From positions 78,431,200 through 78,495,199 of the forward strand of contig NC_087062.1 of NCBI RefSeq assembly GCF_963678635.1: 64,000 bases of DNA, read 5' to 3'. The notes beneath the pieces are model-generated. The model was not told the origin of the DNA, ran no database searches, and was given only the letters and a program-made list of their open reading frames with translations. Made by a program: the position numbers and the translations under genes. Shown one piece after another: positions 48,600 to 60,444 of the stretch (positions are counted from its first letter, which is position 1; every line of letters begins with the position of its first letter). This DNA comes from Symsagittifera roscoffensis. Its lineage: Eukaryota > Xenacoelomorpha > Acoela > Convolutidae.

Positions 48600-50935
48600 G
48601 TAACACGGAGAAAACGAAGCCAATCCGAGAACTGCGAAGAACCAGCTCATCATAACGCACCCTAAGCGAACCACGAACCATCATATAACATCTAACCATC
48701 AGTACAACCAGGTTAAAAACCAAAACACTTAAGTCGAAATCAAAACCCAAAAACCATAATTGACCGACAGATAAGTCACCCACGACGAAACAGAACTCTA
48801 ACGTTACCACGAGTTCAGTTCAACATAATCCCATCACCAACATCAACTCTTCTTTACCTATCAAGCAACACAAAACGAAGCACCCCTCCACCTGTAAGTT
48901 TCATTTCACATCAAAACACACACTTCCAAACAAATTAGAGAAAACTCGTTCAATTCCCCAACCTCTTAACAAGGCCTCCCACGTTGGGTGAACTATACTT
49001 TTCAAGGCGAACAAAAGCGCGTCATCGAACCAATCGATATTTTTACAGAAACAACTTCATTAACTTTGCCAGAAACCCTTTTCCTCCCATTAACACCTTC
49101 AGTAACAAAAATATCATCTCTCAATACTTTTCCAATAATTTTTCAACACCATTTAAACAATAGATATCAAGAACTACAAAATAAAAGAAAACCCCTGCGA
49201 CTAAATTAAAACTCATTTGTAGCACCACCTCCTTTATTTGGATGACATCTAGACTGTAGTCGCCTACTAATTTGGGCAAAAAAGCGACAACAATACAGAC
49301 GCTATATAAACAAAGAGATCCAAGAACACAACATTCAAAAACTATCGCAAAAACATTCAAAAACTATGGCTCATTTTCGTAATTGCAAAAAAAATTGAAT
49401 AATCTAACCCATCGCCGATTGCCATTATCCCATCCAGATTTCGCAGTTCAGTCTTTGCCTTCCCCATTTTAGTGCACAGAACTAAATTACAATTACAACA
49501 GATACACCAAGAATTTATTAGGCTATAAATTCTACAATCCATTTTCAGGACTATCATACACATGTATCTCTTAACAGTGTGTCAACTATTTCCTTTTAAC
49601 TCCAAGTTCATCCTGAAGAAACAATTCACAAGAATCCAATCCCTCTCCATGAATGGGACCACAAGATTTTCTCGTAATCCATCACGATTGCAAAGATTAT
49701 CAACAAAAAACATTGCACAAATACGCAATAAACCAAGTTTTACATTGTGAATTAGAACAGCAAGCAGTCGAATCAACTGATGTAATTGCAAAACTTTACT
49801 CAAAAGACCGCGCTACAATTCACACAAGTGATAATTTCACAGGAAAGTTTTTTGGAAAGAAAAAACATTGTTCACAAGTCTCAAACGGAAATAAAAACAG
49901 ACTCAATCTTGCATCATGCTACCAAAGCAATATTGAAAGGTTGATATATCTTATTCCCGAAGATTGTAAAAATGAACTAAAGCGTTTAAAAATTTTAACA
50001 AAAACGATAATACTCGAACAATAGTCAATTTTCACAATTTCACAGATTCAACACATCAATACCAACATGAATAACATCGAGGCCATATACAATAAGATGA
50101 AAAATTCTCTTACCACGGTGCAAAAGAACGATTAATGTATGATTTCCATGTTAAAACTTGGATGCATCACATTGAAATGAACGACCCATCAAGTTGTAAG
50201 TAAGCACAAAAAATTCGGGATAGTAAGAAATAAGGTTTTTTGATTGGAAAGGATGACATTATACCATATCAAGGAAGCCGCTGACCTTGTAAGAATTATC
50301 AAGGATATTCGGATCCTATCATCCGCACCCTGGCAACCATTTTTTGGTTTCCTGAAGGCACTTGTACCACTTTTCAAGTGGCTAAAAGTCATGCGACAAT
50401 GATAAAATTTCACAAAAAATCTATTGCTGATATGAATATTAAAAATTAGTTGAATATGAAAAAGGATTTGATTTAAAAACAGGAAAACTCATTATTCCCA
50501 TATCGGACCCAAATCAAAACAAAGAAGATAAAAAACCCTACATACCCATCACATTACAGAAAAATAAAGGAAAAATTGGAGGAAAATTCCTATCAGAAAA
50601 CTTTGACAGTACAGGACTACAAAAAATATCACTAATGAATAACACATATTTTGGCGCAATTCATTATGACGTTCATCTCGGCATGAAACTCGTCTATACT
50701 ATCAGTAGAACTTTTTATGAAATGTCACTATCAGATTTTGAAACACTACATCTTTATGTGACCTAGAAAAACACAAATATTACAATCTGTAGCATTGGAA
50801 ATATTTAAAAAAAAACTTTATGCAGGATACCTAGTCCCAGGCAACTGCTAAAACTTTTTTGATTACGAAGGAAACATCCTTTGGTACCATACTTGCACTT
50901 AAAATATCTCACTACTATATGTATTTGAAGATAAA
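48600..50935 (+). other. G-poor, coding-like decayed tract; possible retroelement env or gag
   Basis: The plus strand is strikingly poor in G and rich in A and C compared with everything around it, a bias often seen in coding strands of retroelements. Broken frames include 48988-49209, 49653-50024 (123 codons, several Cys) and an ATG-less stretch of about 105 codons at 50452-50768 containing NNTYFGAIHYD. Frame changes continue into 50935, directly upstream of BEL/Pao RNase H debris. I recognise no family with confidence. An envelope-like or gag-like part of a BEL/Pao or gypsy element is the best guess from context. It is broken throughout. Confidence 0.3.
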
Positions 50936-52740
50936 ATGTGCTATCAAAGAATACGTACGAACGAAATGAAAATAGCTTGTTTTCGTGAAGCTAGAGACGC
51001 TATTGTGAGGAATCTCTTAAAACCAAAGCTCGAGTTTACAGGTATCACAAATTGCGCGCCGATCAAAAACATAGGTGCGTCGATCGAGTTTCTGAGGGAA
51101 ATGATCGTTGTTTCCTATGGACGGCAGTACAACTGCTTTCCAACGGAAAAAGTCAACAACCAAACTTCCTGTTTTGTTGCAAATCGCATCTTCAACATCC
51201 TTGAAACCACTAGTGTCGCTGAGTATTTTCAATCATCGAAGTATGATAATCAAGCTGATAGTGGTTTCGTTTTTTTGCCGCGGATGCATTGAAAGACAGA
51301 AACTGGGTCACAACTCCCCACTTCTGCAAGTCTTCTAATTGAGTTTTCAAACCACATGTAGAGTTTACTGACGATTTCGACTCAAAAAAATCACACACGA
51401 TCTCAACATAGGAATTGAGCCAGATTCATGTTTCAGTTTGATTACAAAAATTATTTCACTTGTGGAAAATATAGAACTATGATGAGGTTCCGAAATTTGA
51501 ACTCATAGTGCATTAAATGAATCGCTTGAATTACAAATTACCGAGAACAAGCTGATCCGAGCAGCTCAGTCAGCTGCAGAATAAAAGCAAAACAATAAAC
51601 AGCAATAAACCCAACAAATATTCTAACCGATTAGCTTTTCTCTTTTTTGTTGGTCGCGGCGATACGGTACGTTCCATTCGCCGCATCCGCCGCTCCTCAC
51701 CGCCTCACCGACATCACTTCTCCTCATCTTTCTTTTCATGTTTTTTTTTTCATTTGTTTCATAACCATCAGTATATCGATCATTCTCGGGCAGTTATTGA
51801 AACTGAGTAAGTTGTCTTTGGGCTCCGTGCTGTTCAATCGAACCTTGTTGTGACAACTTTCCAAAGCTTAAGTCAAACGTAGACACGCCAATGAAAGCTG
51901 GTTTACCAAAAGAATGTTCAAGCTATCGCCAACCGCTATTCACCAATTGAAAACTAGACTAATTTCATACCTTTTCTTCGTTAGGATCCTCCGAGGCTCC
52001 GAAAATCGTTGGGGTAGAAGATGATATGTTTATGGACACGAGTTCCTGTGTCATGAGAATTGAACGCTTACTTGCTAGACGCGGAGCGCCCACGGTTACC
52101 TGGTCCTTTACCGAAACTATCTTGTTCGGTTCGGCAAAAAAATTCTACTATGAATCGAGAACTGGTATAACCATGAAACGGTGACTCGTTCACGGAATTT
52201 ATACGTAAGTTCAGCCCTCCCAATGCATCACACGACGGGGCAATTGATGGAGATTAGCACTTAGTTAAAAGATCATTTTACTATGGTTTGAGCTTTAAAA
52301 AGTACTGGACGAAGTCCTCCAAATTCGTTTTGCCTTGTAGAACATTCGCTCGTTTGTTCTGTCTTGTACTGCTCACTGGGTAACACTCATAGCTCAGAGC
52401 CTTGACAATAAACCATTTTTGTAAGACCAAAGCTGCGTGAGCTTTCCGCCGATGAATTTCGATGAACACTTTGATCACCGTAAGCCATACGCACGTGCTC
52501 AATTGTACGCGAGTACGCTTTGATCCCAATGGCTCAAAAAATGGTGCAGAAACTCAGCAAACGTGCTAAGTAGGATGCATCACGTAATACGGTCTGAAGA
52601 CTGGCGGTCTTGTTAAGATAATAGACGATGCCAAACCACTTGGTCATTACCTGTCTGCCCGAATCACCACCTTGAATTCCGCCCGAATCTACCATGGCAC
52701 TGCGTTCTCGCAACGTTCTCGCTCAGTTAGGGACAGAGGA
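50936..52740 (+). pseudogene. BEL/Pao pol remnant (RNase H end, integrase, C-terminus)
   Basis: The end of RNase H is seen at 51160-51300 (SCFVANRIFNILETTSVAEY, then a NQAD word corresponding to the family's DNPAD). Integrase core debris follows at 52040-52145 (VMRIERLLARRGAPTVTWS), then at 52190-52460 PPNASHDGAIDGD, matching the PPGAPHHGGSWE region of the intact-looking copy at 62548-63303 but with the catalytic Glu lost, and a TINHF word. The order and spacing parallel that copy. About 51400-52000 is unrelated or too decayed. The tract ends at a purine-rich AGGGACAGAGGA (52729-52740). Confidence 0.65.
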
Positions 52741-52959
52741 TGTTAGCGCGAACTATTTCCCATAGTTTATACAAGTCGTAATCATCAATTTTAGCATAAG
52801 TTTTTTTCTAAAACTACAAAAAAACCTTAAACTTTTGTTACCTAACTTGAACTAATTTACTTTTACTTTTTGTTGTTTCTTAATAAAAATATTGTACTAG
52901 TCAATTGTGTTCAAATCTTCTTTGTTCAACTTAGCTTCTGCCGTGTTAAGGCTGCTACA
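52741..52959 (+). repeat. Probable BEL/Pao 3' LTR
   Basis: Begins TGTTAGCGCG directly after the purine tract and the C-terminal end of pol, has an AATAAA near 52880 and could end at CTGCTACA (52959). The left edge is supported by the pol/PPT context; the right edge is a guess because no 5' LTR is available for comparison. Confidence 0.4.
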
Positions 52960-54700
52960 TCAATTTTTTCAACAAATGCTCAGTAAAAATCATATTGTTG
53001 AATTTTTTTCAAGCGTTTATATTCTGAGTTGCTAAATATATAAAATGTTGTGTATTAAAATGTTAATATATAGAAAAAATTGGCATTAAAACGAGCTCGA
53101 TTATTCTGGAAAACGTGAATTCAACTAGTCTTATTTTGAGTTTTTCCCGTCTGTTTAAACGACCGTCTCTTAAAATTATGAAAGAAACATTAAGCTTTTG
53201 TTCACGTTGCCTCAATATAATGAAAGTGGCACGCGTGAGCTAACTTCCAATTGCAAACACACTTTGTCTTCATATACAATTTCGTACACGCGATGGTTAC
53301 ACTGCAACGCTGATGCTTATCTCTGCATTATAAGAGATCAATTTTGGGGGATGGGATCTAATTTTTGAAGTAGATCAAGCAAATGCAGAAACCAGGCAAA
53401 ATTAATAAAAGTACAGAACAGGGTTTTTTTTATGAGTGTCGACATAGAAACTGATCGTAAGATGGCCCAATAATAATTAGAATGCCAAGGGCGGTTCCAT
53501 GCGCCACTGAAAATATTATCTGTCGAGTTTTTTCTTGATATGCATATGTTGGTTTATGTGTAACCTATCCGTAAAACGCTTCTGACATAACGGCGATCAT
53601 GTAGCAAATAAACGTACAAAACGGGAAACGTGGCGGTTTAATATACAGGTTAAGGGATCCGAGTTCTTAAAAAGTCAAATTAACAAAAAAAATGGGGGCA
53701 ACAATCTTAAATAACTTATAGTTTCAAAATTTTGGAATTTTTTGTTAGGCTTTAAGCTTGAAAACAATAAAGGCAGCTTCTTATGCATGAAATGAATTTA
53801 ATTGCACTCAGGGGCGAATGTAAGAATTTCTTGAAAAGCTTGGGGGTGTGGATTTGCAAATGGATGTCACTCCAACCTCCACCCTAAATCCGCCCCTGAA
53901 TACATTTGACGATATTTTGCCAAAAATAATACACCAGTGACTATTCTTGTTCTCAAATGATCACTGGGATTTGCTGAAAAAAAAATACTTTTTTAATTGG
54001 CTTCTTTGTAGCAGCATTATGCTCTTTCATTTTAAAAGAAACCGTAAGGTGTAGGAGCGTCATCAAAAATGTAGGAGCGTGATAACCTTTTAGTCATGAA
54101 AAAGAACAGTACTGACAAAAAGTCCTCGGGAAAGGTTTCGTGCAAAGGTAAACATACTTTATTCACGCTATTGACACGCAGATTTCTTGAACTATTGTTA
54201 GCAGTTGGAAATGCTGCTTTGCGGGTTAAATTTCAAAAAATTATAATTTTTTGAATCAGCTAAATCATTTACAATTATTTTAAAAAAGCAATAAAAAACA
54301 ACCATTTCAATTTCAAAGCAACTAATTGAAAAATGTCCTCTAATAAATTTGGTTGCAATCAATTTGTGTTCACCAATGTACTTTTAATTGCTTGTGGAAT
54401 TTCTTAAGATTCTTATCATCCTATTTTTCGAGTTGTATTGTACTGAATAGATACACAGAAACTAACTACACAAGGCGAAACAGTTTGACTACTCCTAATT
54501 GTGCCTGAAATGTTTTTGGTTACAAAACCCATTCAAAATTTCAAAAAAAAGCATTAAAAAAGAATTAAAAAGCATTAAAAAGTATTTTCATTCTTTTTCA
54601 AAACCTTTTATCCGTCCGAAAATTTGAACAACAATAGAGATTATTCAATTCTAATTAAGCTTCATTTGGTTGATTTTGACAAAAATTGTCTAGAGTGCCC
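52960..54700. other. Intergenic DNA
   Basis: No gene recognised. Contains a 90-bp MITE (53809-53898, listed separately) and otherwise AT-rich sequence. Confidence 0.45.
53809..53898. mobile_element. 90-bp MITE relic
   Basis: Starts CAGGGGCGAATG and ends AAATCCGCCCCTG, the same inverted termini as the element at 38280-38680, with almost no interior left. No convincing target duplication. Confidence 0.7.
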
Positions 54701-54711
54701 TTCCATTTATA

Positions 54712-56826
54712 TTGCGTCTTTTTTTTAAGAAACGTGAAAGGTTACACAGCAGCAGATCTGGTCAGTTGATACAGCCTTTATGCGACCACCAGGAGACCCC
54801 AACCAGAACTCTGGAGGGGACGAACGTACCACGCAGTCGGGATCGATGGAGCTCTTTTCCCGCAAGAAAAAGGGAAAGCGCCCGGCTTCTTGAAGAGGGA
54901 AGTAGCAGACAAGCCGTTGCTTCCCTATTACTCTTAGCTGGTGACATAGAAACGAACCCTTGACCCTCTTGCTGTTTCTGTGGAAAAGCCATAGGAATAT
55001 GACGCCCATTCATTTTGTTGCATATTGTGCAACAACATTACACACAAGCAACAAAATTGTCGCGGGATTTCTAGGTACAAGGCGAACCAAGAAGAGTTCA
55101 AGTGTTCAGCGCACACGCAAACAGACAACTCACCAGAAGTATCGGATCAAAAACCCAGGGCGATTAAGATTGATAGTAATTTAAAAAATGCGGAGAAACT
55201 TTAAGGCTTAGCTCGCCCTATCTCATTTGTGCCGCGTCAAAGGTGCCATAAAAAAACTCTGCAGCGGAATTGACATGCGCCAAAGCGAATGGAGATGCCA
55301 AGCCCATACAACGAACGCTGAAAAAGTCTACTTCAAACAATGCAAAAAGACCCTTGCGAAAGGCACTCGTTCAAATACGGGTAACACCTGCAAAAGCGCT
55401 TTTCACAAAGTATGACACGCGCCGGACACTTCCGAGACGAGATGTATTCAGCTGCCTCGATTCGTGGCACTGTGAAAAATGGGGAAAGTCGTTTTCATCG
55501 CTGTAGACCTGAATGGGTACTCCGTTCTGTTGGATAACCACCAACCACAAGACAGTAGGGGCATGCGAATGGAAGAATGGATGTCAGATAGCACCTTAAT
55601 CTGCGCCAATAAGGGAGCGCCCATCAGGCATTATAGAGCAACAAGGAACGCAAGCTCACCAGAAACTTTCCTCGCATCTAGCGTTTGGCTGATCAAGATT
55701 TCTTGAAAAACAGTGAAGGATATCGGAGGCTCCGACCACTTTCTAGCTGTCATGACAATCCACACAGCCTGCAAAATAAGGAAACCACTTGACCGTGTTC
55801 CAATGTGGGAACAGAACGTGGGTCTTAAGCCATTCAGCGAAGAGTTATAAAACCGTATTAACAACACCCCTAAACCACTAGACACTGGCAAATTAATCAA
55901 ACTATTACGCCAATTAGTAGTAGAAGTGACAACAGCTGAAGTACCTAAAATCAATTAAAGGAAAAAGCAGGCAGCTACATCAGGCAGCCCAAACTGGGGA
56001 GAAAAGTTTGTACAATTAGCAGTAAATTGATCGAATGTAAGATCGTGTAAGAACGGCTACATCGGAAGAAAGGGAAAAGAGCTGGTCAAGTTTCATCGCG
56101 GAAATTGAATTAAACTCGGACCCGACTAAACTTTGGCAAGTCTTCCATGCCATAACAAAACCATCATTGTCTTTCAACGAGTCCTCTATAGTAACATAAA
56201 GAAAAGAGACGCCTTTATGGTCTTTCACTCACACCAAAGCAGGTTAACATTCAACAAGGAGAGACAATTAAATCTCCCTGCAAAAATAATTATATCTTCA
56301 AGGACGCCAAAAACAGAAGTTTAGCCACCGTGAATTGGAAAAAGCAATTCGCAGCATGCTGGCAAACGGTGCAGCCGATCAGCTTCTTTGGTCCAGCAAC
56401 TATGGAAGAACTGCTTCTTTGCGTTAACTTTTTGTAGAGGGAGGCAAACTGCCCACAAAATGGAGAAAAGCAGTAATAAAACTCTTGTTGAAAGCCAGGA
56501 AACCAGCGGCGGAATTTAGCTCATACGGCCCCTTAAGCCTTACTTCTTGCATTGTAAAAGCCATGGAAAGAAATGATCGATACGCGACTGGTGTACATCG
56601 CTGAAAAACAACGCTCAATGTGGCGGTAGAAGAAACAACAGGTGCTGTAAAAATCAAATCACCCAGCTGACACAGGTATTAGACGATGGCTTCCAGGGAG
56701 AAACCGAAAGCGCATAGTTATGGCCCTTTTTGATTATTCAAAAGCGTTTGACACTTTGAGACTTCAGAACCTTATAGTCACTCTGTACAAAAAAGCGGTT
56801 ACACCGGTGAATATCAATTGGATGGG
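54712..56826 (+). pseudogene. Non-LTR retrotransposon remnant with 2A-type leader (CR1/L2-like)
   Basis: A broken ORF of a LINE. At 54712-54963 an N-terminal segment ends LLLLAGDIETNP followed by TGA CCC, where the 2A consensus has NPGP: glycine GGA has become a stop. Cys residues just after it (54967-55100) recall the PHD-like finger that follows 2A in some of these elements. Endonuclease debris follows: a QDSRGMRMEEWMSD word and RATRNASSPETFLA (55540-55690), then a GSDHFLAV word in another frame (about 55730). Reverse transcriptase starts about 56330; KLPTKWRKAVIKLL (56450-56490), a SSYGPLSLTSC word (56519-56551) and LFDYSKAFDTL (motif A with its Asp, 56726-56758) are clear. Sequence identity ends near 56826, so the palm's second half is missing. 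CR1/L2 placement is inferred from the 2A-finger-endonuclease-RT order. Confidence 0.75.
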
Positions 56827-57660
56827 GTTTCCTTTGTTTGCGTTTAATGGTTGATTTAATGGTTTACTGCGTTTAATGGTTCACGTGATAGTTAGTTCAG
56901 TTTTTTTGAGTTTTTTTTTTGTTAATTTTACATTTGAGATTCTCATATGCGGTATTTCCACGTTTCTATGTGAACATCTTGGTTTGAATCGTTGCAAATG
57001 GCATGTTACAGCCCGAACATAAAATGAGAGATAGGCCCAGTTTTCTTTATGCTCAGAAGCTTCTCATTTAGCCAATCATTAGACTTGACTCCTGCTCAAA
57101 ATTGCCTCAGTGCAGAATTAGCTATTCTTTAGACTCAATTACAGCAATTGATACCGATTAACTCAAAAACTAAACTGCCTGAAATTTTTTTTAGGTTAGC
57201 CTATTGGTTCGACTTTTGTAACGAAAGTAACCGAATATTTGTGCTCGGGGTAGTTTTTTCTTCTGACAAATTTTGACTTTTTAACTAGCCATTTTTGACG
57301 GATTTTTTACATCATTAAAAAGTTATTGTTGTCCTGAGCTTTTATTTGAAAAAATGTTTTACTTGTGATCATTTTTTGCAAAGTTGTGGGGGTTTAAAGA
57401 TTGCCGTTTTGGCCAACCTGGGACAATTAACACGCGATATATTTAGCGCTATTAACGCGTAAACGAAGGTTTAATCCGTCTTAGAAATTGTTCCAAAATG
57501 TTTGAAGGAAGTTTTTTGCCCTAATTGATTTGTTTCTAGAAGCGAAATTTATCATTTTGTACTTTATATGTGAGAGGATGAATTTCACAAAAAAAATCTC
57601 AAATTTCTATAACATTTTTTTTTGCATTTTGTTTTTTTTTTACATTTAATTTTTTCATGT
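56827..57660. other. Intergenic DNA with an inverted dispersed repeat
   Basis: No gene. About 57216-57315 is a minus-strand copy of the dispersed repeat at 10980-11130 (AACTAGCCATTTTTGACGGA in plus orientation, GTGCTCGGGGTAG, AACGAAAGTAAC). Confidence 0.5.
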
Positions 57661-57662
57661 TA

Positions 57663-58224
57663 TTAACGCTCCATAGACCTTAAAAGGCGGTCGGAACATG
57701 CAGGGCTTTGCCCTGATACGAGCAGTCTGGTTTGTTTGGCTGTGAAATAGTTTTTGGAATAACTGTCTATTGCCAGCAGATACATTTCTCCTAATATTTC
57801 TATGAGGATTAGATCATTTTGAGCATCATGAAAACTTCTATCATTTTGCGAACGGATAATTTTATACAAAAGAATTACATCAAAATTTTCGGAATTAACC
57901 GATGACTGCGAGTAAACGATTTCCTCTCTTGTATGATTAATGATTAGGTCCGTTTGAAAGCTGATTCTATTTATAATTGATTTGATTTGCAGTTGATGAT
58001 AGTCCGACTAAGAAACTTTCAACCTCTCAAGAAACTTTCAATGGTCGGTTTATGCGGAACAATCCATGCTGCGCGTCATTATCTAGTTTATTGGACCTGT
58101 TCACGCCCAAGAGATCAATAATATTATTTCTGAAAAAATTGGCATCAGGTAAAAATGATAAGATAGTCTCCGCGGCAGTTCTGAAATTGTTTTTATCCTG
58201 TTTAGCGAGCTTTTTTGTAATCAC
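57663..58224 (-). pseudogene. Possible retroelement integrase fragment
   Basis: The minus-strand frame 57869-57663 contains NDLILIEILGEMYLLAIDSYSK. This resembles the first-Asp region of Ty3/gypsy-type integrases, where a hydrophobic strand leads into an IDSYSK-like word. No second Asp or Glu follows. The frame 58224-58027 upstream is unassigned. Could be chance; low confidence. Confidence 0.25.
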
Positions 58225-58249
58225 AGATTACATATATGTATATAGGTAG

Positions 58250-59100
58250 AGTATATACCAAATAAAGGATTTCCTTTTTTTTAATTTTTGCAATTTGAAG
58301 GGGAGAAGGATTTTATAAACTTGAAAAAACTATACGCATTGCAAAGTTGACCATTATTTTTATGTTCTTTTTCCGGTTGTACTCGCTTATGTGATTGGGC
58401 TCAAATTTGACTACCACCCGAGACGAGGTTGTGGTTTTATGATTACACTATTGCGACCACAACTGAGTGTTTTCAGACCACCGCGACCAAAATTCGGTAC
58501 TTTGAGACTTTGAAAAATCAGGAGATGCGTCCGCAACCGGTTTGACCTAGGAAAAGTTATCACCGACCGGATTCACCGAATAGAAATTAACAGCAACCGA
58601 CGCGGCCGAAGAAAATTAACCGCGACCAAAATATAATTATTTCCGACTACGAAACTTTTCCAGATAATGCATTTTTGGTCTCGGAACTGACAATCTGAAA
58701 TGCCGGAACACTTGTCTGTTCTATTTGTTAAATTGATATTTTTTTGATGAGAATTATGTAACAAGACTGAAATCAGACCTGACAGTATCAGACAGCAGGA
58801 GACAAAAAAGCTTTTGCAGTAACATAAGTATTCTACTGAAACTCTGCAAATCCAAAAGATGGCTTATTTATATCAAAGCATCTGGCGAGTGCGCGGAGAA
58901 GGAGAGGGGTTGGGGTTATGAGGGTTTTTTGTTAGGGTTTCGATTGACTTCGAATTGCTACCCAAAGGGTCTCCATCGACTTTCCAACCTATCACGAGAT
59001 CTATCTGATTTTCTATCATTATAAACCACCACCCCTAAAGTGCAGCAATTTTTTTGTTGCTACGCTATCATTTGAATGAACCTATTTTATTTATTGCCTA
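58250..59100. other. Intergenic DNA with degenerate GCGACC words
   Basis: No gene. About 58440-58635 repeats GACCACCGCGACC, CCGACCGGATTCACC, CAACCGACGCGGCCG and ACCGCGACCAAAAT-like words irregularly; possibly an old short tandem repeat. Confidence 0.35.
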
Positions 59101-59106
59101 ATACAG

Positions 59107-59425
59107 GTGGTTCATAAGGTCACTCCTTTTTTCCATTTTCTGCTGCCAACCTTCAAATTTCAGATTGCTCCCAGCTGGGCAGTTATAACTTTTCCATTAA
59201 AGTGACGTCCGATTTGATTGAGTTTTAATGTCTAGTAATACGGGTGGTTAAATCGAGATCGTTCCTTATGGTTTTCCAATTCCTGCTGAAAATTTTCAAA
59301 TTAATTATTTCAAATTTCAGGTTGCTCCCAGATTGCTCCCCGGTTGGAAATTTCAAATTGGTAGTTATATTTTTTTGATTAAAGAGATGCCCGACATGAT
59401 AAAGATTTTCCTCTCCCTCGGGTAT
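59107..59425. repeat. Diverged ~150-bp tandem duplication
   Basis: Copies at about 59107-59240 and 59243-59425 share GGTGGTT, a TTTCCA(A)TT-TTCTGCTG word, TTCAAATTTCAG, TTGCTCCCAG, AGTTATA and a TTAAAGNGANGNCCGA-like word. Not coding. Confidence 0.5.
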
Positions 59426-59971
59426 TTTTAAGTTCATCCTACGCGTTGGCGAACTACGCTCCCACCTGAGACATGGATAGATATGTCAGGCATCGTATTC
59501 ATTTGTGGCAAAAGTGTTTCATAGGTTTTAAGGGAGCTAGGGGCTTACATGCTTTTAAATAATCAATTTGGTCGACTTAAAAAAGATAACCTAAATGTCT
59601 AACAAGTTGTGACCACGCCACTGGTTTCAGCAATCAGTTCGTCTCTATGATGCTACGTGATATCAAATCCCTTTCCTATGAAAGGGTTAATTCAGCAGTT
59701 ATAGCTAAACTAAGCGCGTACTACCTAAATGACCGTTTTATTCCTTTGGGGTGAAGAGGTTAATTGCTCTATGGGTCCAAAAGGTCTACTGGGATTCCAT
59801 TTGTATCCAATTTCGCCCCCTTTAAAGTTTATCTTATTCCAACTTAAATGCGCAGTTTTTCAAATTAAGAAGATATATAGCCGGAAAATGTCTGAAGGCT
59901 TTTATTTCCTGATGATTTTAGTCGCATGTTGTTTCTTTGCCACATAAAAACAAATTATAGAGCAAAAATGG
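59426..59971. other. Intergenic DNA, nothing recognised
   Basis: The frame 59729-59947 has a hydrophobic C-terminal end (FYFLMILVACCFFAT) but starts in unrelated text and has no homologue or signal; not called as a gene. Confidence 0.35.
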
Positions 59972-60173
59972 TATGTGAATAAACCAGCCGAAGTATAAAC
60001 CAACTGAAAATGTACCGAGTATACGAACCAGCCTAAAATTTATATCATATGGACGAAACTTGCATAACTTTCTTAACTGTTACATACTAGTTACACAACT
60101 ATTATATAACTTTTGCATATTTTCGGCTGGTTGATAAATCGGCTGGTTTATACATCGGCTGGCTTATATACCA
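59972..60173. mobile_element. Fold-back repeat element
   Basis: The left side repeats AAACCAGCCGAAGTAT-like words (59980-60035) and the right side repeats CGGCTGGTTTATACATCGG-like words (60123-60165), which are their reverse complements. The ~200-bp unit can fold into one imperfect hairpin with each arm made of ~17-bp tandem subunits. No coding potential. A fold-back MITE is the simplest reading. Confidence 0.65.
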
Positions 60174-60439
60174 CCAAAAATGGCATTTTTTGAATGATTG
60201 GTTGTCATCACAAATTACAATCATCCCCTTAGCAGTTTTGTCTGTCAAAACCGATGCACTTTAATGACCAGGCCCCAAAGGATTCTACTAGTAGCAGAAT
60301 TTAGCAGATCTGGTAGAATTCGGCTTAAGGAGTAGAATCATTCATAAAGCAGCAGATAGAGCAGAGTTTCAGTCATTAGGCGGAATTGAAAACTTTTCTC
60401 TAAATTCTTTTTAAATTAATAAAAAGAAAGCTGCTATTC
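60174..60439. other. Intergenic DNA, nothing recognised
   Basis: Short stretch between the fold-back element and the truncated BEL/Pao element; no feature seen. Confidence 0.35.
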
Positions 60440-60444
60440 TATTC

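Noticed and set aside
48589-48810. Hydrophobic 73-codon minus-strand ORF
   Set aside because: Complement of a G-poor, A/C-rich tract, which automatically yields Val/Leu/Phe-rich codons; no ATG context or homologue.
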